64,000 nt of DNA from Streptomyces niger. Its GTDB lineage: Bacteria; Actinomycetota; Actinomycetes; Streptomycetales; Streptomycetaceae. This document shows positions 20,085 through 28,955 of the stretch, in pieces. The notes below the pieces were generated by a model that made no database searches, had not been told where the DNA came from, and saw only the letters and a list, made by a program, of their open reading frames with translations. Positions within the stretch are counted from its first letter, which is position 1; each line of letters begins with the position of its first letter. The translations under genes were made by a program, and so were the position numbers. Location: contig NZ_JOFQ01000019.1 in the NCBI RefSeq assembly GCF_000718305.1, positions 78,888-142,887 of the forward strand. The letters run 5' to 3'.

Positions 20085-21893
20085 GTGCTCTTCGAGGTGT
20101 GGGCTCCGGAGGCCGAGCGGGTCGAGCTCGAACGGTGGGACGGCGACGGGGGCCGGGACGCGACCCCCGCGACCGCGCCCCTGGCGCGCTGCCCCTCCCG
20201 TACGGGCTGGTGGCGGGTCGAGGCACCGGCCCGCCACGGGGACCGGTACGCCTTCCGGCTGGACGGCGGTGAGCCGCTGCCCGACCCGCGCGCCGCCCGG
20301 CTGCCGGACGGACCCGACGGCCCGGCGGCGGTCGTGGACCACGCCCGGTACGCCTGGCAGCACGACTGGCCGGGCCGCGGGCTGCCCGGCGCGGTCCTCT
20401 ACGAGCTGCACGTAGGCACGTTCACCCCCGGCGGCACGTTCGATTCGGCCGTCGAACGGCTGCCGCACCTGAAGGATCTCGGCATCACGCACATCGAAGT
20501 GATGCCGGTCTGCCCCTTCCCGGGCACCCACGGCTGGGGGTACGAGGGCATAGCGCCCTGGGCGGTGCACGAGCCGTACGGCGGCCCGGACGGGCTGAAG
20601 CGCTTCGTGGACGCCGCGCACGGCCTCGGGCTCGGCATCGTCCTGGACGTCGTGCACAACCACCTCGGCCCGCACGGCAACCACCTGCCCGCCTTCGGGC
20701 CGTACTTCACCGACACCCACCACACCCCCTGGGGCGCCGCCGTCAACCTCGACGCCCCCGGGTCCGACGAGGTCCGCGCCTACTTCCTCGGCAGCGCCCT
20801 GGCCTGGCTGCGCGACTACCGCATCGACGGGCTGCGCCTGGACGCCGTGCACGCGCTGCACGACAGCCGGGCCCGGCACTTCCTCGCCGAGCTCTCGGAG
20901 GCCGTGGACGCGCTCGGCGCGCAGCTGCGCCGGCCGCTGTTCCTGATCGCCGAGTCCGACCTCAACGACCCTCGTACCACCGCGCCACGCCCCTACGGGG
21001 GGCACGGCCTGCACGCACAGTGGAACGACGACTTCCACCACGCCCTGCACGCCGCACTGACCGGCGAGTCGCAGGGCTACTACGCGGACTTCGCGCAGGC
21101 CCCGATGGCGGCCCTGGCCACTACCTTGACCAGCGGCTTCTTCCACGCCGGCACGTACTCCAGCTTCCGGGGACGCACGCACGGCGCGCCGCTGGACACG
21201 CACACCGTCCCCGCGCACCGCTTGCTCGGTTACGTCCAGACGCACGACCAGATCGGGAACCGCGCGCTCGGCGACCGCCTCTCGGACCGGCTCTCGCCCG
21301 CCCTCCAGGCCTGCGCCGCGGCCCTCGTGCTGTGCGCTCCGTACACGCCGATGCTCTTCATGGGTGAGGAGTGGGGCGCCGGCACGCCCTGGCAGTTCTT
21401 CACCGACCACACCGACCCCGAGCTGGCGGCGGCGGTGCGCGACGGGCGGCGCCGCGAGTTCGCCGCGCACGGATGGCAGGCGGAGGAGATCCCCGACCCG
21501 CAGGACCCGGCCACGCGGGAGCGCTCCTGCCTGGACTGGGCGGAGCCGGGCCGGGCACCGCACGCCGGCCTGCTCGGCTGGTACCGCACGCTGCTCGCGC
21601 TCCGTCGCGACCGTGCCGCGCTCACCGACCCCGACCTGACGCGGACGCGGGTGGCGTACGACGAGGAGGGGCGGTGGCTGCGGCTGGACCGTACGGCGGT
21701 GCGGGCGGCACCCCGGTCACAGGCGGTGACCGGGGTGCATGTCGCAGTCAATCTGCACCCGTCCCGGACGGCCTCGATCCAGCTGCCGGACACGGCCGCC
21801 GAGCCGCTGGCCGGCTGGCCCGCGAAGCCGGCCCCCGTGGCGGGCGGGGCGCTGGAACTGCCGCCGGAGTCGGTGGCGATCCTCGCGTCGTGA
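20085..21893 (+). CDS. treZ: malto-oligosyltrehalose trehalohydrolase TreZ
   Basis: 602 residues, GH13. It releases trehalose from the product of TreY. The N-terminal immunoglobulin-like domain starts FEVWAPEAERVELE; the barrel holds D253 (DGLRLDAVH) and E290 (IAESD), with GEEWGAGTPWQFFTDH late in the barrel, diagnostic of TreZ. GTG at 20085 follows AGGAGGGAG. It completes the glgX-treY-treZ set, a glycogen-to-trehalose route used for osmotic and spore protection. Confidence 0.96.
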   Translation: MLFEVWAPEAERVELERWDGDGGRDATPATAPLARCPSRTGWWRVEAPARHGDRYAFRLDGGEPLPDPRAARLPDGPDGPAAVVDHARYAWQHDWPGRGLPGAVLYELHVGTFTPGGTFDSAVERLPHLKDLGITHIEVMPVCPFPGTHGWGYEGIAPWAVHEPYGGPDGLKRFVDAAHGLGLGIVLDVVHNHLGPHGNHLPAFGPYFTDTHHTPWGAAVNLDAPGSDEVRAYFLGSALAWLRDYRIDGLRLDAVHALHDSRARHFLAELSEAVDALGAQLRRPLFLIAESDLNDPRTTAPRPYGGHGLHAQWNDDFHHALHAALTGESQGYYADFAQAPMAALATTLTSGFFHAGTYSSFRGRTHGAPLDTHTVPAHRLLGYVQTHDQIGNRALGDRLSDRLSPALQACAAALVLCAPYTPMLFMGEEWGAGTPWQFFTDHTDPELAAAVRDGRRREFAAHGWQAEEIPDPQDPATRERSCLDWAEPGRAPHAGLLGWYRTLLALRRDRAALTDPDLTRTRVAYDEEGRWLRLDRTAVRAAPRSQAVTGVHVAVNLHPSRTASIQLPDTAAEPLAGWPAKPAPVAGGALELPPESVAILAS

Positions 21894-21941
21894 GGACCAT
21901 AGCGTTCACCTCTTGAAGTGATGCGGATGGTTCCGAATCCC

Positions 21942-21970
21942 TTGACGCCCCTTCGCGCGCCGAGTTAACT
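21942..21970 (+). promoter_or_regulatory. predicted promoter of the chitinase operon
   Basis: TTGACG (21942-21947), a 17-base spacer and TTAACT (21965-21970) form a good sigma-70 (HrdB-type) promoter. The -10 lies inside the palindrome GAGTTAACTC (21962-21971). Transcription would start near 21977, just before the DasR-like site at 21984, leaving a leader of about 215 bases before the chitinase ATG. Confidence 0.65.
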
Positions 21971-21983
21971 CAAGGCGTGAATT

Positions 21984-21995
21984 AGGTCTGGACCA
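21984..21995. promoter_or_regulatory. DasR-type operator (dre) of the chitinase operon
   Basis: AGGTCTGGACCA is the reverse complement of TGGTCCAGACCT, the 12-base repeat known from Streptomyces chitinase promoters and the core of the DasR-responsive element. It lies about 8 bases after the predicted transcription start, a position expected for repression by DasR that is relieved by aminosugar phosphates. Only one copy is visible; many chitinase promoters carry two. Confidence 0.7.
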
Positions 21996-22192
21996 GCGCG
22001 AGTTGCGCGAATCCTGAGCCATTCCCGGCCGTCCTGACGCGGCCTGACCGGCCGTGCACCGCCGGGGAAGGAGTACGACGTCCATGACGTGAGCGTCCAG
22101 GACTTCAATGCTCCGGTGCACACGCACTTCTGACGGCAGTGCGGCCGTCCTCGGGTCTCCCCCGCTCCCCCCCACACCGCACAGGAGCCCTT

Positions 22193-23221
22193 ATGCGTTC
22201 ATCTGCACGACACGGAAGCAGGAAACGGCGCATACGCGCCGTCCGCCGGGGCGCGATCGGCGTCGCCGCAGCGGCGGTCATCGGCGGCACCACCATGGCG
22301 GTGGCCGGCGCCGCCCCGGCCGCCGGCCCGAAGGCGGCCGACGCGCCGCAGGCCGTCGCCCCGTACCTGTACAACGGGTGGGGCGACACGCCCGATCCCG
22401 CCACGGTCATGGACGCCACCGGCGTCAAGTGGTTCACCCTGGCCTTCGTGCTCAGCAACGGCGAGTGCGACCCCCAGTGGGACGGCAGCCGCCCCCTGAC
22501 CGGCGGCGTCGACGCGAAGACCGTGGAAGCGGTCCGCGCCAAGGGCGGCGACGTCATCCCCTCCTTCGGCGGCGCGAGCGGCAACAAGCTGGAACAGACC
22601 TGCTCGGACGCCTCGGCACTGGCGGGCGCGTACCAGAAGGTGATCGACGCCTACGGCCTCAAGGCCATCGACATCGACATCGAGGGCGACGCCTACAGCG
22701 ACCCCGACGTACAGCAGAAGACCATCGACGCGCTGAAGCAGGTGAAGGCCGACAACTCCGGTCTGACGACGTACGTCACGTTCCCCAGCGCCCAGGACGG
22801 CCCGGACGACACCATGATCAAGCGGGCCGCCGACTCGGGGCTGGAGGTCGACGGTTGGACGATCATGCCGTTCGACTTCGGCGACGCGGGCGGCCAGGAC
22901 ATGGGCGAACTGACCAAGAAGGCCGCCGAGGGCCTGAAGAACACCGTCAAGGACGCCTACGGCTACAGCGACGACGCGGCCTACCGGCACAGCGGCATCT
23001 CCTCGATGAACGGCATCACCGACGCCGACGAGCGGGTCACCACGAAGAACTTCGAGGCCATCCGCGCCTACGCCCAGGAGCACCACCTCGCCCGGCTCAC
23101 CTACTGGTCGGCCAACCACGACCGGCCGTGTGCCGGCGACTACCCCAACGACGACACCTGCTCCGGAGTGGACCAGGAGCCCTGGCAGTTCGCCAACATC
23201 TTCGCCGGATACACGGGCTGA
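22193..23221 (+). CDS. secreted GH18 chitinase
   Basis: 342 residues. An Arg-rich N-terminus and hydrophobic segment (about 20-44, ending AGAAPAAG) give a signal peptide. The GH18 barrel starts VAPYLYNGWGD; the catalytic motif is D160-I-D162-I-E164 with Glu164 as acid. There is no chitin-binding or fibronectin module, so this is a compact, catalytic-only enzyme of the ChiC-like single-domain type. GGAG precedes the ATG. The DasR-type operator upstream supports a role in chitin use. It is co-transcribed with the next gene (12-base gap). Confidence 0.9.
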   Translation: MRSSARHGSRKRRIRAVRRGAIGVAAAAVIGGTTMAVAGAAPAAGPKAADAPQAVAPYLYNGWGDTPDPATVMDATGVKWFTLAFVLSNGECDPQWDGSRPLTGGVDAKTVEAVRAKGGDVIPSFGGASGNKLEQTCSDASALAGAYQKVIDAYGLKAIDIDIEGDAYSDPDVQQKTIDALKQVKADNSGLTTYVTFPSAQDGPDDTMIKRAADSGLEVDGWTIMPFDFGDAGGQDMGELTKKAAEGLKNTVKDAYGYSDDAAYRHSGISSMNGITDADERVTTKNFEAIRAYAQEHHLARLTYWSANHDRPCAGDYPNDDTCSGVDQEPWQFANIFAGYTG

Positions 23222-23233
23222 GGAGGCCGCCAC

Positions 23234-25054
23234 ATGAAGCCGATCACGCCCCGCACCGCGGCCGGCGGCCCGCGCCACCGCAGGCGCCGCGCCCTGCCCG
23301 CCGCTGCCGTCGCCCTCGTCCTGACGACCGGTACGGCCGCCCTGCTCTCCACCGAGAGTGCGAGCGCGAAGCCCGAACATGCCGCGTCCCGGCAGAACAT
23401 CACCGCGGCCGACGCCCCCGACCTCGGCCCGAACGTCGACGTCTTCGACCCATCGATGTCCAAGGACAAGATCCAGTCCCGGCTCGACGCGGTCTTCAAG
23501 GAGCAGGAGAAGAACCAGTTCGGCGAGGAGCGGCACGCTCTGCTGTTCAAGCCGGGCAAGTACGACGTGGACGCCAACGTCGGCTTCTACACGCAGGTCG
23601 CCGGGCTCGGCCTGTCGCCCGACGACACCGACATCAACGGTGATGTGCACGCCGAAGCCGACTGGTTCGACGACAACGCCACGCAGAACTTCTGGCGGGG
23701 CGCCGAGAACCTGGCGGTGACGCCGGCGAACGGCACCGACCGGTGGGCCGTCTCCCAGGCCGCGCCGTTCCGCCGGATGCACGTGAAGGGCAACCTCCAA
23801 CTGGACCCGAGGAACCACGGCTGGTCCAGCGGTGGTCTGCTCGCCGACACCAAGGTCGACGGTTCGGTCTCCTCCGGGTCGCAGCAGCAGTACCTCTCCC
23901 GCAACACCGAGTGGAGCGGCTGGGAAGGCGCCAACTGGAACATGGTGTTCGTCGGCGCGACGAACCCGCCCTCCGGCGACTTCCCCGAGCCGCCGTACAC
24001 CACGGTGGCCAAGACCCCGAAGTCCCGGGAGAAGCCGTTCCTCTACGTCGACGAGGCGGGCGCGTACAAGGTCTTCGTCCCCGACGTCGCCACGGACTCC
24101 CAGGGCACCACATGGGCCGGCGGCGCCCCGAAGGGCACGTCCCTGCCGATCGGCGACTTCTTCATCGCCAAGCCCGGTGTGCAGGCGTCCGAGATCAACG
24201 CCGCCCTGGACGCGGGCAAGCACCTGCTGTTCACGCCCGGCGTCTACCACCTGGACGACACGATCAAGGTGACGAAGCCGGACACCGTGGTGTTGGGCCT
24301 CGGGCTCGCCACCCTCGTCCCGGACGGCGGCGTCACCGCCCTCTCGGTGGCCGACGTCGACGGTGCGAAGATCGCCGGCCTGCTGATCGACGCCGGCAAG
24401 GAGAACTCCGACACGCTGATGGAGATGGGTCAGAAGGGCGCTTCCGCAGATCACTCCGCCGATCCGTCCTCCCTCCACGACGTCTACTTCCGGGTCGGCG
24501 GCGCGGGCGTCGGCAAGGCGACCAGGAGCCTCGTCATCAACAGCTCGGACGTCATCGGCGACCACACCTGGATCTGGCGTGCCGACCACGGCGACGGCGT
24601 CGGCTGGACGGCGAACACCGCCGACAACGGCCTGACCGTCAACGGTGACGACGTCACGATGTACGGCCTCTTCGTCGAGCACTACCAGAAGGACCAGGTC
24701 GTCTGGAACGGCAACGGCGGCCGGACGTACTTCTTCCAGAACGAGATGCCCTACGACCCGCCGGACCAGGGCTCCTGGATGGACGGCGACACCAAGGGCT
24801 ACGCCGCGTACAAGGTGGCCGACGGGGTCACCGACCACCAGGCGTACGGTCTCGGCAGCTACTGCTTCTTCAACGTCGACAAGTCCGTGGCCGCCGACCG
24901 CGCATTCCAGGTGCCGCAGGCGGACGGCGTGACGTTCCACCACATGGTGGCGGTCTCGCTCGGCGGTACGGGCACCATCCACCACGTCATCAACGACAAG
25001 GGCGGTCCGGCGAACACGGACAGCCAGGAGGCGTACGTGGTGGACGGCCCGTAA
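23234..25054 (+). CDS. secreted beta-helix protein (coagulation-factor-5/8 or 'adenylyl cyclase' annotated family)
   Basis: 606 residues. A long Arg-rich signal peptide (hydrophobic about 21-45) precedes a mature protein with repeating short strands (LLFKPGKYDVD, LLFTPGVYHLDDTIKV, VVLGLGLATLVPDGG, TWIWRADHGDG) typical of a right-handed parallel beta-helix like pectate lyase or GH55 proteins. Database names for this Streptomyces family ('adenylyl cyclase', 'coagulation factor') look unreliable; no cyclase motif is seen. GAGGAGG overlaps the chitinase stop and the gap is 12 bases, so the two are one operon. A polysaccharide-active enzyme is the best guess. Confidence 0.8.
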   Translation: MKPITPRTAAGGPRHRRRRALPAAAVALVLTTGTAALLSTESASAKPEHAASRQNITAADAPDLGPNVDVFDPSMSKDKIQSRLDAVFKEQEKNQFGEERHALLFKPGKYDVDANVGFYTQVAGLGLSPDDTDINGDVHAEADWFDDNATQNFWRGAENLAVTPANGTDRWAVSQAAPFRRMHVKGNLQLDPRNHGWSSGGLLADTKVDGSVSSGSQQQYLSRNTEWSGWEGANWNMVFVGATNPPSGDFPEPPYTTVAKTPKSREKPFLYVDEAGAYKVFVPDVATDSQGTTWAGGAPKGTSLPIGDFFIAKPGVQASEINAALDAGKHLLFTPGVYHLDDTIKVTKPDTVVLGLGLATLVPDGGVTALSVADVDGAKIAGLLIDAGKENSDTLMEMGQKGASADHSADPSSLHDVYFRVGGAGVGKATRSLVINSSDVIGDHTWIWRADHGDGVGWTANTADNGLTVNGDDVTMYGLFVEHYQKDQVVWNGNGGRTYFFQNEMPYDPPDQGSWMDGDTKGYAAYKVADGVTDHQAYGLGSYCFFNVDKSVAADRAFQVPQADGVTFHHMVAVSLGGTGTIHHVINDKGGPANTDSQEAYVVDGP

Positions 25055-25099
25055 GTCCGGGTCCATGCCCTCCAGCCCTCCCCGCCCCACCCCCCACAG

Positions 25100-25132
25100 C
25101 GAACGGCCGCCGGGTCCACCGGCGGCCGTTCG
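25100..25132. terminator. bidirectional intrinsic terminator
   Basis: Perfect 14-base stem CGAACGGCCGCCGG (25100-25113) with CCGGCGGCCGTTCG (25119-25132) and a 5-base loop GTCCA. It lies between the convergent beta-helix and permease genes. It has no T-run, as is usual in Streptomyces. Confidence 0.9.
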
Positions 25133-25156
25133 TGTTCCCGCTGTTCTCGCGCGTTC

Positions 25157-26623
25157 CTACGGTGCGGTGGCCTCTGCCGGCTCCACCGCGTCCGCCGGCT
25201 CCGGGTCGCCGTCCAGCTCGCGCTCGCTCGCCTCGACCGCGGCCTGCTCGGCGGCCAGGTCGAGGTTGCGGTTGAGCAGGTAGTACAGCCCGCCGCCGAT
25301 GAGCAGACCGGGCACGAAGGAGAGGTCCGCGCCGCCCAAGGCCTTGGCGGCCGGGCCTTCCCAGGCGTGCGTGGCGAAGAACGGGATCATCGTGACGAAG
25401 CCGACGGCGTAGGAGACGATGCCGCGCCAGGACCAGCGACCGTAGATGCCGCCGTTCGAGTCGAAGATCGCGGTGACCGCGTAGTGGCCGCGCCGCACGC
25501 AGTAGAAGTCCACCAGGTTGACCGCGGTCCACGGCACCAGGAAGTACAGCATCATCAGCACGAAGGTGTTGAAGCTCTCCAGGTAGTTCTCCGGGAGCAG
25601 CATGGCGACGGTGAAGATCACGACGCCGACCGCCGCGATGCCGGCGACCCGCAGCCGGACGGTCGGCTTGACCGTACGGAAGGCGTCCACGGCGCTGGTG
25701 GTGGTGAGCATCGCGCCGTACGCGTTGACGGCCGTGATGCCGATCAGGGCGACGGAGGAGACCACCACGGCGAAGGTGCCGAAGCCGGGCAGGATGTCGT
25801 TGCCGACCTGGCGGATACCGGTGATCGCGCCCGGCTCGGGCAGCGCGGAGGACAGCAGCGCGCCGAGCGACATCAGCCAGACGGCGGAACCGGCCGCGCC
25901 GGCGTAGGTCCACCAGATGACCTTGCGGGCCGGGACGTCCTTCGGCAGGTAGCGCGAGTAGTCCGAGACGTAGATCGCGTAGCTGATCTGGTAGCCGGCC
26001 GCGGCGGAGAAGACGACCAGGAAGGAGGTCCAGGTCGAACCGCCACCGGACGCGGCGGCGTGCGCGGTACCCGGGTCCAGCTGAACGAACGCCCCGATGG
26101 TGAGCACGCCGAAGACGGCGATCAGTACGTACGTCAGCCAGCGCTGCACGAGGTGCAGCAGATCGTGGCCGACGACCGCGAGAACGATCGCGAGGGCGAT
26201 GATCAGGGCGTACCAGAGGGTGGTGCCACCGGGCAGGACCGTCTGCAGCCCCTCCGTGGCCAGCACCACATTGAAGACGTTGAAGCCGACGTACACGAAG
26301 ACGACGGCGGCGAAGGGCACGATGGCGCCGCGGGTGCCGAACTGGGCGCGCGACTGGATCATCTGCGGCAGGCCCATCCGGGGGCCCTGGTTCGCGTGGA
26401 ACGCCATGAAGAAGGTGCCGAAACAGGCACCGAGAATCACGGCCAGCACGGACATGCCCAGGCTCAGGCCCAGCTCGGGGCCGAGGAAGCCGGTGACCAT
26501 CGTGGTGAGCACGAAGTTCCCGGTGAACCAGAACGGCCCCTGGTGCCATACCTTGCCGTGGCGCTCGCGCACGGGCACGTAGTCGATCGAGCGTTGTTCG
26601 ATGACCCTGGGGGCGGCATCCAT
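25157..26623 (-). CDS. NCS1 family purine/cytosine permease-like transporter
   Basis: 488 residues, about twelve membrane segments. N-terminal RSIDYVPVRERHGKVWHQGPFWFTGNF and the MGLPQMIQSRAQFGTRGA motif are signatures of nucleobase:cation symporter-1 proteins. It would import a purine, cytosine, allantoin or hydantoin. GAGGAGG precedes ATG 26623. It is divergent from a PucR-type regulator, a pairing typical of purine or amine catabolism control. The C-terminal 35 residues are acidic and cytoplasmic. Confidence 0.92.
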   Translation of the reverse strand: MDAAPRVIEQRSIDYVPVRERHGKVWHQGPFWFTGNFVLTTMVTGFLGPELGLSLGMSVLAVILGACFGTFFMAFHANQGPRMGLPQMIQSRAQFGTRGAIVPFAAVVFVYVGFNVFNVVLATEGLQTVLPGGTTLWYALIIALAIVLAVVGHDLLHLVQRWLTYVLIAVFGVLTIGAFVQLDPGTAHAAASGGGSTWTSFLVVFSAAAGYQISYAIYVSDYSRYLPKDVPARKVIWWTYAGAAGSAVWLMSLGALLSSALPEPGAITGIRQVGNDILPGFGTFAVVVSSVALIGITAVNAYGAMLTTTSAVDAFRTVKPTVRLRVAGIAAVGVVIFTVAMLLPENYLESFNTFVLMMLYFLVPWTAVNLVDFYCVRRGHYAVTAIFDSNGGIYGRWSWRGIVSYAVGFVTMIPFFATHAWEGPAAKALGGADLSFVPGLLIGGGLYYLLNRNLDLAAEQAAVEASERELDGDPEPADAVEPAEATAP

Positions 26624-26751
26624 GGGTCCTCCTCGGGTGGTGCGGTGCTCGGCTCGGGGGCCGTAGTACGGGGACGGTGGGGGCCTACGGGGGTGGTGCG
26701 GCCCGGGGGTCAGCGCGGTGGTGTGAACCTACGGTCCGTTCGGAGCCGCTT

Positions 26752-26765
26752 CGATCGCCCGATCG
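26752..26765. promoter_or_regulatory. inverted repeat in the divergent permease/pucR promoter
   Basis: CGATCG-CC-CGATCG, followed by a -10-like GATAGAT at about 26774-26780, just before the PucR start codons. It is a candidate binding site for the adjacent regulator or an autoregulatory operator. The 160-base gap contains no gene. Confidence 0.4.
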
Positions 26766-26784
26766 TCCATCCGATAGATATGTG

Positions 26785-28314
26785 ATGGACACTATGTCTA
26801 TGCCGTTGTACCTGACCGACCTCCTCGCCCGTGCCGACCTGAACCTCTCGGTCACCGGCGCCCCGGCGCCCGGGCTACTGGACCGCACGATCGAGGCCGC
26901 CACCGTCTCCGACCTGCTGCATCCCGGAGAGTGGCTGCAGGGCGGCGAGCTGCTGATGACCATCGGCCTGCTGCTCCCGATGGAGCCCGCCGACTGCCGG
27001 GCGTACGTCGCCGACGTGGCGGCCGGCGGCGCCGCGGCCCTGGCGCTCGGCCTCGGGCACGGCCTGCCGTACCAGGCGGCGCCGCAGCCCCTGGTGGACG
27101 CGGCGCAGGAGGCCGGGCTGCCGCTGCTCACCGTCCCGGACGAGGTGCCGTTCATCGCCGTCACGAAGGCCGTCTTCGAGGCGCGCGCCCACGAGGAGCG
27201 GCAGGTGCTCCAGCGGGCCTTCGCGACCCAGCGGCGGCTGACCGCGGCGGCCACCGACAACGGGCTGCGCCCGATGCTGGAGGAGTGGACGGCCGCCACC
27301 GGGGTCGGCGCAGCAGTCCTGGACCCGATGGGCCGACTGCTCGCTTCGGGCGGGGCGGACGCCGCCCCTGTAGTGGAGGACGCCCGCGACCTCGTCGACC
27401 GGGTGGCCTCCCGAGGGCTGCGCGGCAGCGCCGCCAGCACGGCCGGCGGGCGGCAACTGGAGGTGCAGCCGCTGGGCGCCCGTAGGCTGCGCGGCCTGCT
27501 CCTCCTCAGTGGCGGCCCCGACGCCGCGGCCCGCGCCGTCGTACCCGGCCTGGTCTCGCTCCTCTCCCTGGAGCTGGAGCGTCGCCACCTCATGGACGAG
27601 CCCGAACGGCGCCGCCGTTCCGCGCTGCTCGCCGAACTTCTCACCGAACCGGAGGCCGGCCAGGAGCGTGCGGCGGGCCGCGCGCGGGACATCCTCGCCT
27701 CCGTGGGCCTGGCCGCCGACCGCGTACGTGGCGTGGTGTTCGAGGCGCCACGAGAAAGCGCCCAGGAGTCGGCCGCCGATCTCGCCCTCGCCGTACCGGG
27801 CGGCCTGGTGCGGGTCACCGAGAAGGGCCTCGTCGAGGCCGTGGTCGGCGCGGAGCTGGACGTACGGGACGTGCTCGGCCGCTTCGCGCCGGGCTGCCCG
27901 GCGGGCCTCGGCCCGCTGACGGCCCCGGAGACCGTACGGACGTCCCTGCGGCAGGCCGCCGGGCTGCTGAGCCTCAGCCGGGCCGCGGGCGAGCCCGTGG
28001 AGGCCCGGGAGAGCCAGGCCAGCCGGCTGCTGCTGGACCTGGGCGACCGGCGCACCCTCCTCGGCTACGCGGACGCCGTCCTCGGCCCTCTCGACCTCAC
28101 GGACAACGGCGAGGAGCTGATCGCGACGCTGGCCGCCTGGCTGGAGTCCGGCGGCTCCTGGGACACCACCAGCCGCCGCCTGGGCGTGCACCGCCACACC
28201 GTCCGCAACCGCCTCGACAAGGCGATGTCCCTCACCGGCCGCCGCCTGGACGACGCCGACGACCGCTTCGACCTGTGGCTGGCCACCCGGATCCGGCGCG
28301 GCGGGCAGGTGTGA
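26785..28314 (+). CDS. PucR family transcriptional regulator
   Basis: 509 residues. The N-terminal PucR domain (about 5-125: LTDLLARADLNL, GGELLMTIGLLL, AGLPLLTVPDEVPF) is followed by a GGDEF-like/CdaR middle region and a C-terminal HTH_30 (TSRRLGVHRHTVRNRLDKAMSLTGR). Such proteins activate catabolic genes, classically purine degradation, in response to a metabolite. ATGs at 26785, 26794 and 26800 compete; there is no ribosome site, so the mRNA may be leaderless. Target: very likely the divergent NCS1 permease. Confidence 0.92.
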   Translation: MDTMSMPLYLTDLLARADLNLSVTGAPAPGLLDRTIEAATVSDLLHPGEWLQGGELLMTIGLLLPMEPADCRAYVADVAAGGAAALALGLGHGLPYQAAPQPLVDAAQEAGLPLLTVPDEVPFIAVTKAVFEARAHEERQVLQRAFATQRRLTAAATDNGLRPMLEEWTAATGVGAAVLDPMGRLLASGGADAAPVVEDARDLVDRVASRGLRGSAASTAGGRQLEVQPLGARRLRGLLLLSGGPDAAARAVVPGLVSLLSLELERRHLMDEPERRRRSALLAELLTEPEAGQERAAGRARDILASVGLAADRVRGVVFEAPRESAQESAADLALAVPGGLVRVTEKGLVEAVVGAELDVRDVLGRFAPGCPAGLGPLTAPETVRTSLRQAAGLLSLSRAAGEPVEARESQASRLLLDLGDRRTLLGYADAVLGPLDLTDNGEELIATLAAWLESGGSWDTTSRRLGVHRHTVRNRLDKAMSLTGRRLDDADDRFDLWLATRIRRGGQV

Positions 28315-28324
28315 CACCGCGGCG

Positions 28325-28356
28325 CCCGTGGCGGGCGGGCCCGCCCGCGCCACGGG
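28325..28356 (+). terminator. GC-rich hairpin after pucR
   Basis: CCCGTGGCG (28325-28333) pairs with CGCCACGGG (28348-28356) around a GC-rich inner palindrome. It lies directly after the regulator stop and before the small gene at 28436, so it most likely ends the pucR transcript. Confidence 0.6.
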
Positions 28357-28435
28357 TACGGCCCGCCGTCCACAAGGGAGCGGGCGCGGCCCTTCGGGGG
28401 TAGCCTCCCGGCGGAACGAGGGGGCAGGAGGTTCC

Positions 28436-28858
28436 GTGAGCGACGAGTCCTTCCGCGCCGAGGCGCGCGGCGACGGCCGCGTCCACCAGTCGGGCCGGGA
28501 TCAGTACATCATCGAGGACCGCCGGACGTTCCACGTGCACCGCGCGCCACCGGGCCACGCATCCGCGCCCACGTCCGCGGAACAGCTGGCCCGGGGCGAA
28601 GAGCTGCTGGCCTCGGGCGAGTTCGCCCAAGCCGCCGCCGTCCTGCGCGAGGCGCTGCGTGCGGCCGAGTCGGACGCGCGCGAGCAGGGCCTCTCACTGG
28701 CCGGCCGGCAGGGACCGCGGGCCGAACAGACCGACTGGGACACGGCGCGGTCCGCCGCCCGGCGGAGCGAACGGGCCTGCGCCGCCGCGTACGGGGAGAC
28801 CCATCCGTACACGGAGGCGGCACGAGCGCTGCGCCTTCGGGCGGAGCGGGGCGCGTGA
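28436..28858 (+). CDS. small hypothetical protein with GRDQYII N-terminal motif and TPR-like helices
   Basis: 140 residues from GTG 28436, supported by CAGGAGG four bases upstream. The N-terminus DGRVHQSGRDQYIIEDRR resembles a short motif that often begins larger Streptomyces NB-ARC or TPR proteins. The rest is helical and Ala/Arg-rich (RGEELLASGEFAQAAAVLRE) with one or two tetratricopeptide-like units, and ends HPYTEAARALRLRAE, as in kinesin-light-chain-type TPRs. It looks like a minimal or truncated relative of those proteins. The function is unknown. Confidence 0.75.
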   Translation: MSDESFRAEARGDGRVHQSGRDQYIIEDRRTFHVHRAPPGHASAPTSAEQLARGEELLASGEFAQAAAVLREALRAAESDAREQGLSLAGRQGPRAEQTDWDTARSAARRSERACAAAYGETHPYTEAARALRLRAERGA

Positions 28859-28955
28859 CACGAGTGACGCGGGGCGCGAGCCACCTGGGGGTGCGGGAGG
28901 CGCCGCACGAGAGTGGGCCGAAAGGCCGCCCCTGAGAGCCGGCCGATGCCCCGCC

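Noticed and set aside
21990..22192. Riboswitch or regulatory small open frame in the chitinase leader
   Set aside because: I could not draw a known riboswitch fold, and the short ATG-ACG-TGA frame near 22084 is too small to support.
22199..25090. A very long open frame (963 codons) on the minus strand
   Set aside because: It is the antisense shadow of the chitinase and beta-helix genes; it is Val/Gly/Arg-rich, has no domain, and GC-rich codon bias explains its openness.
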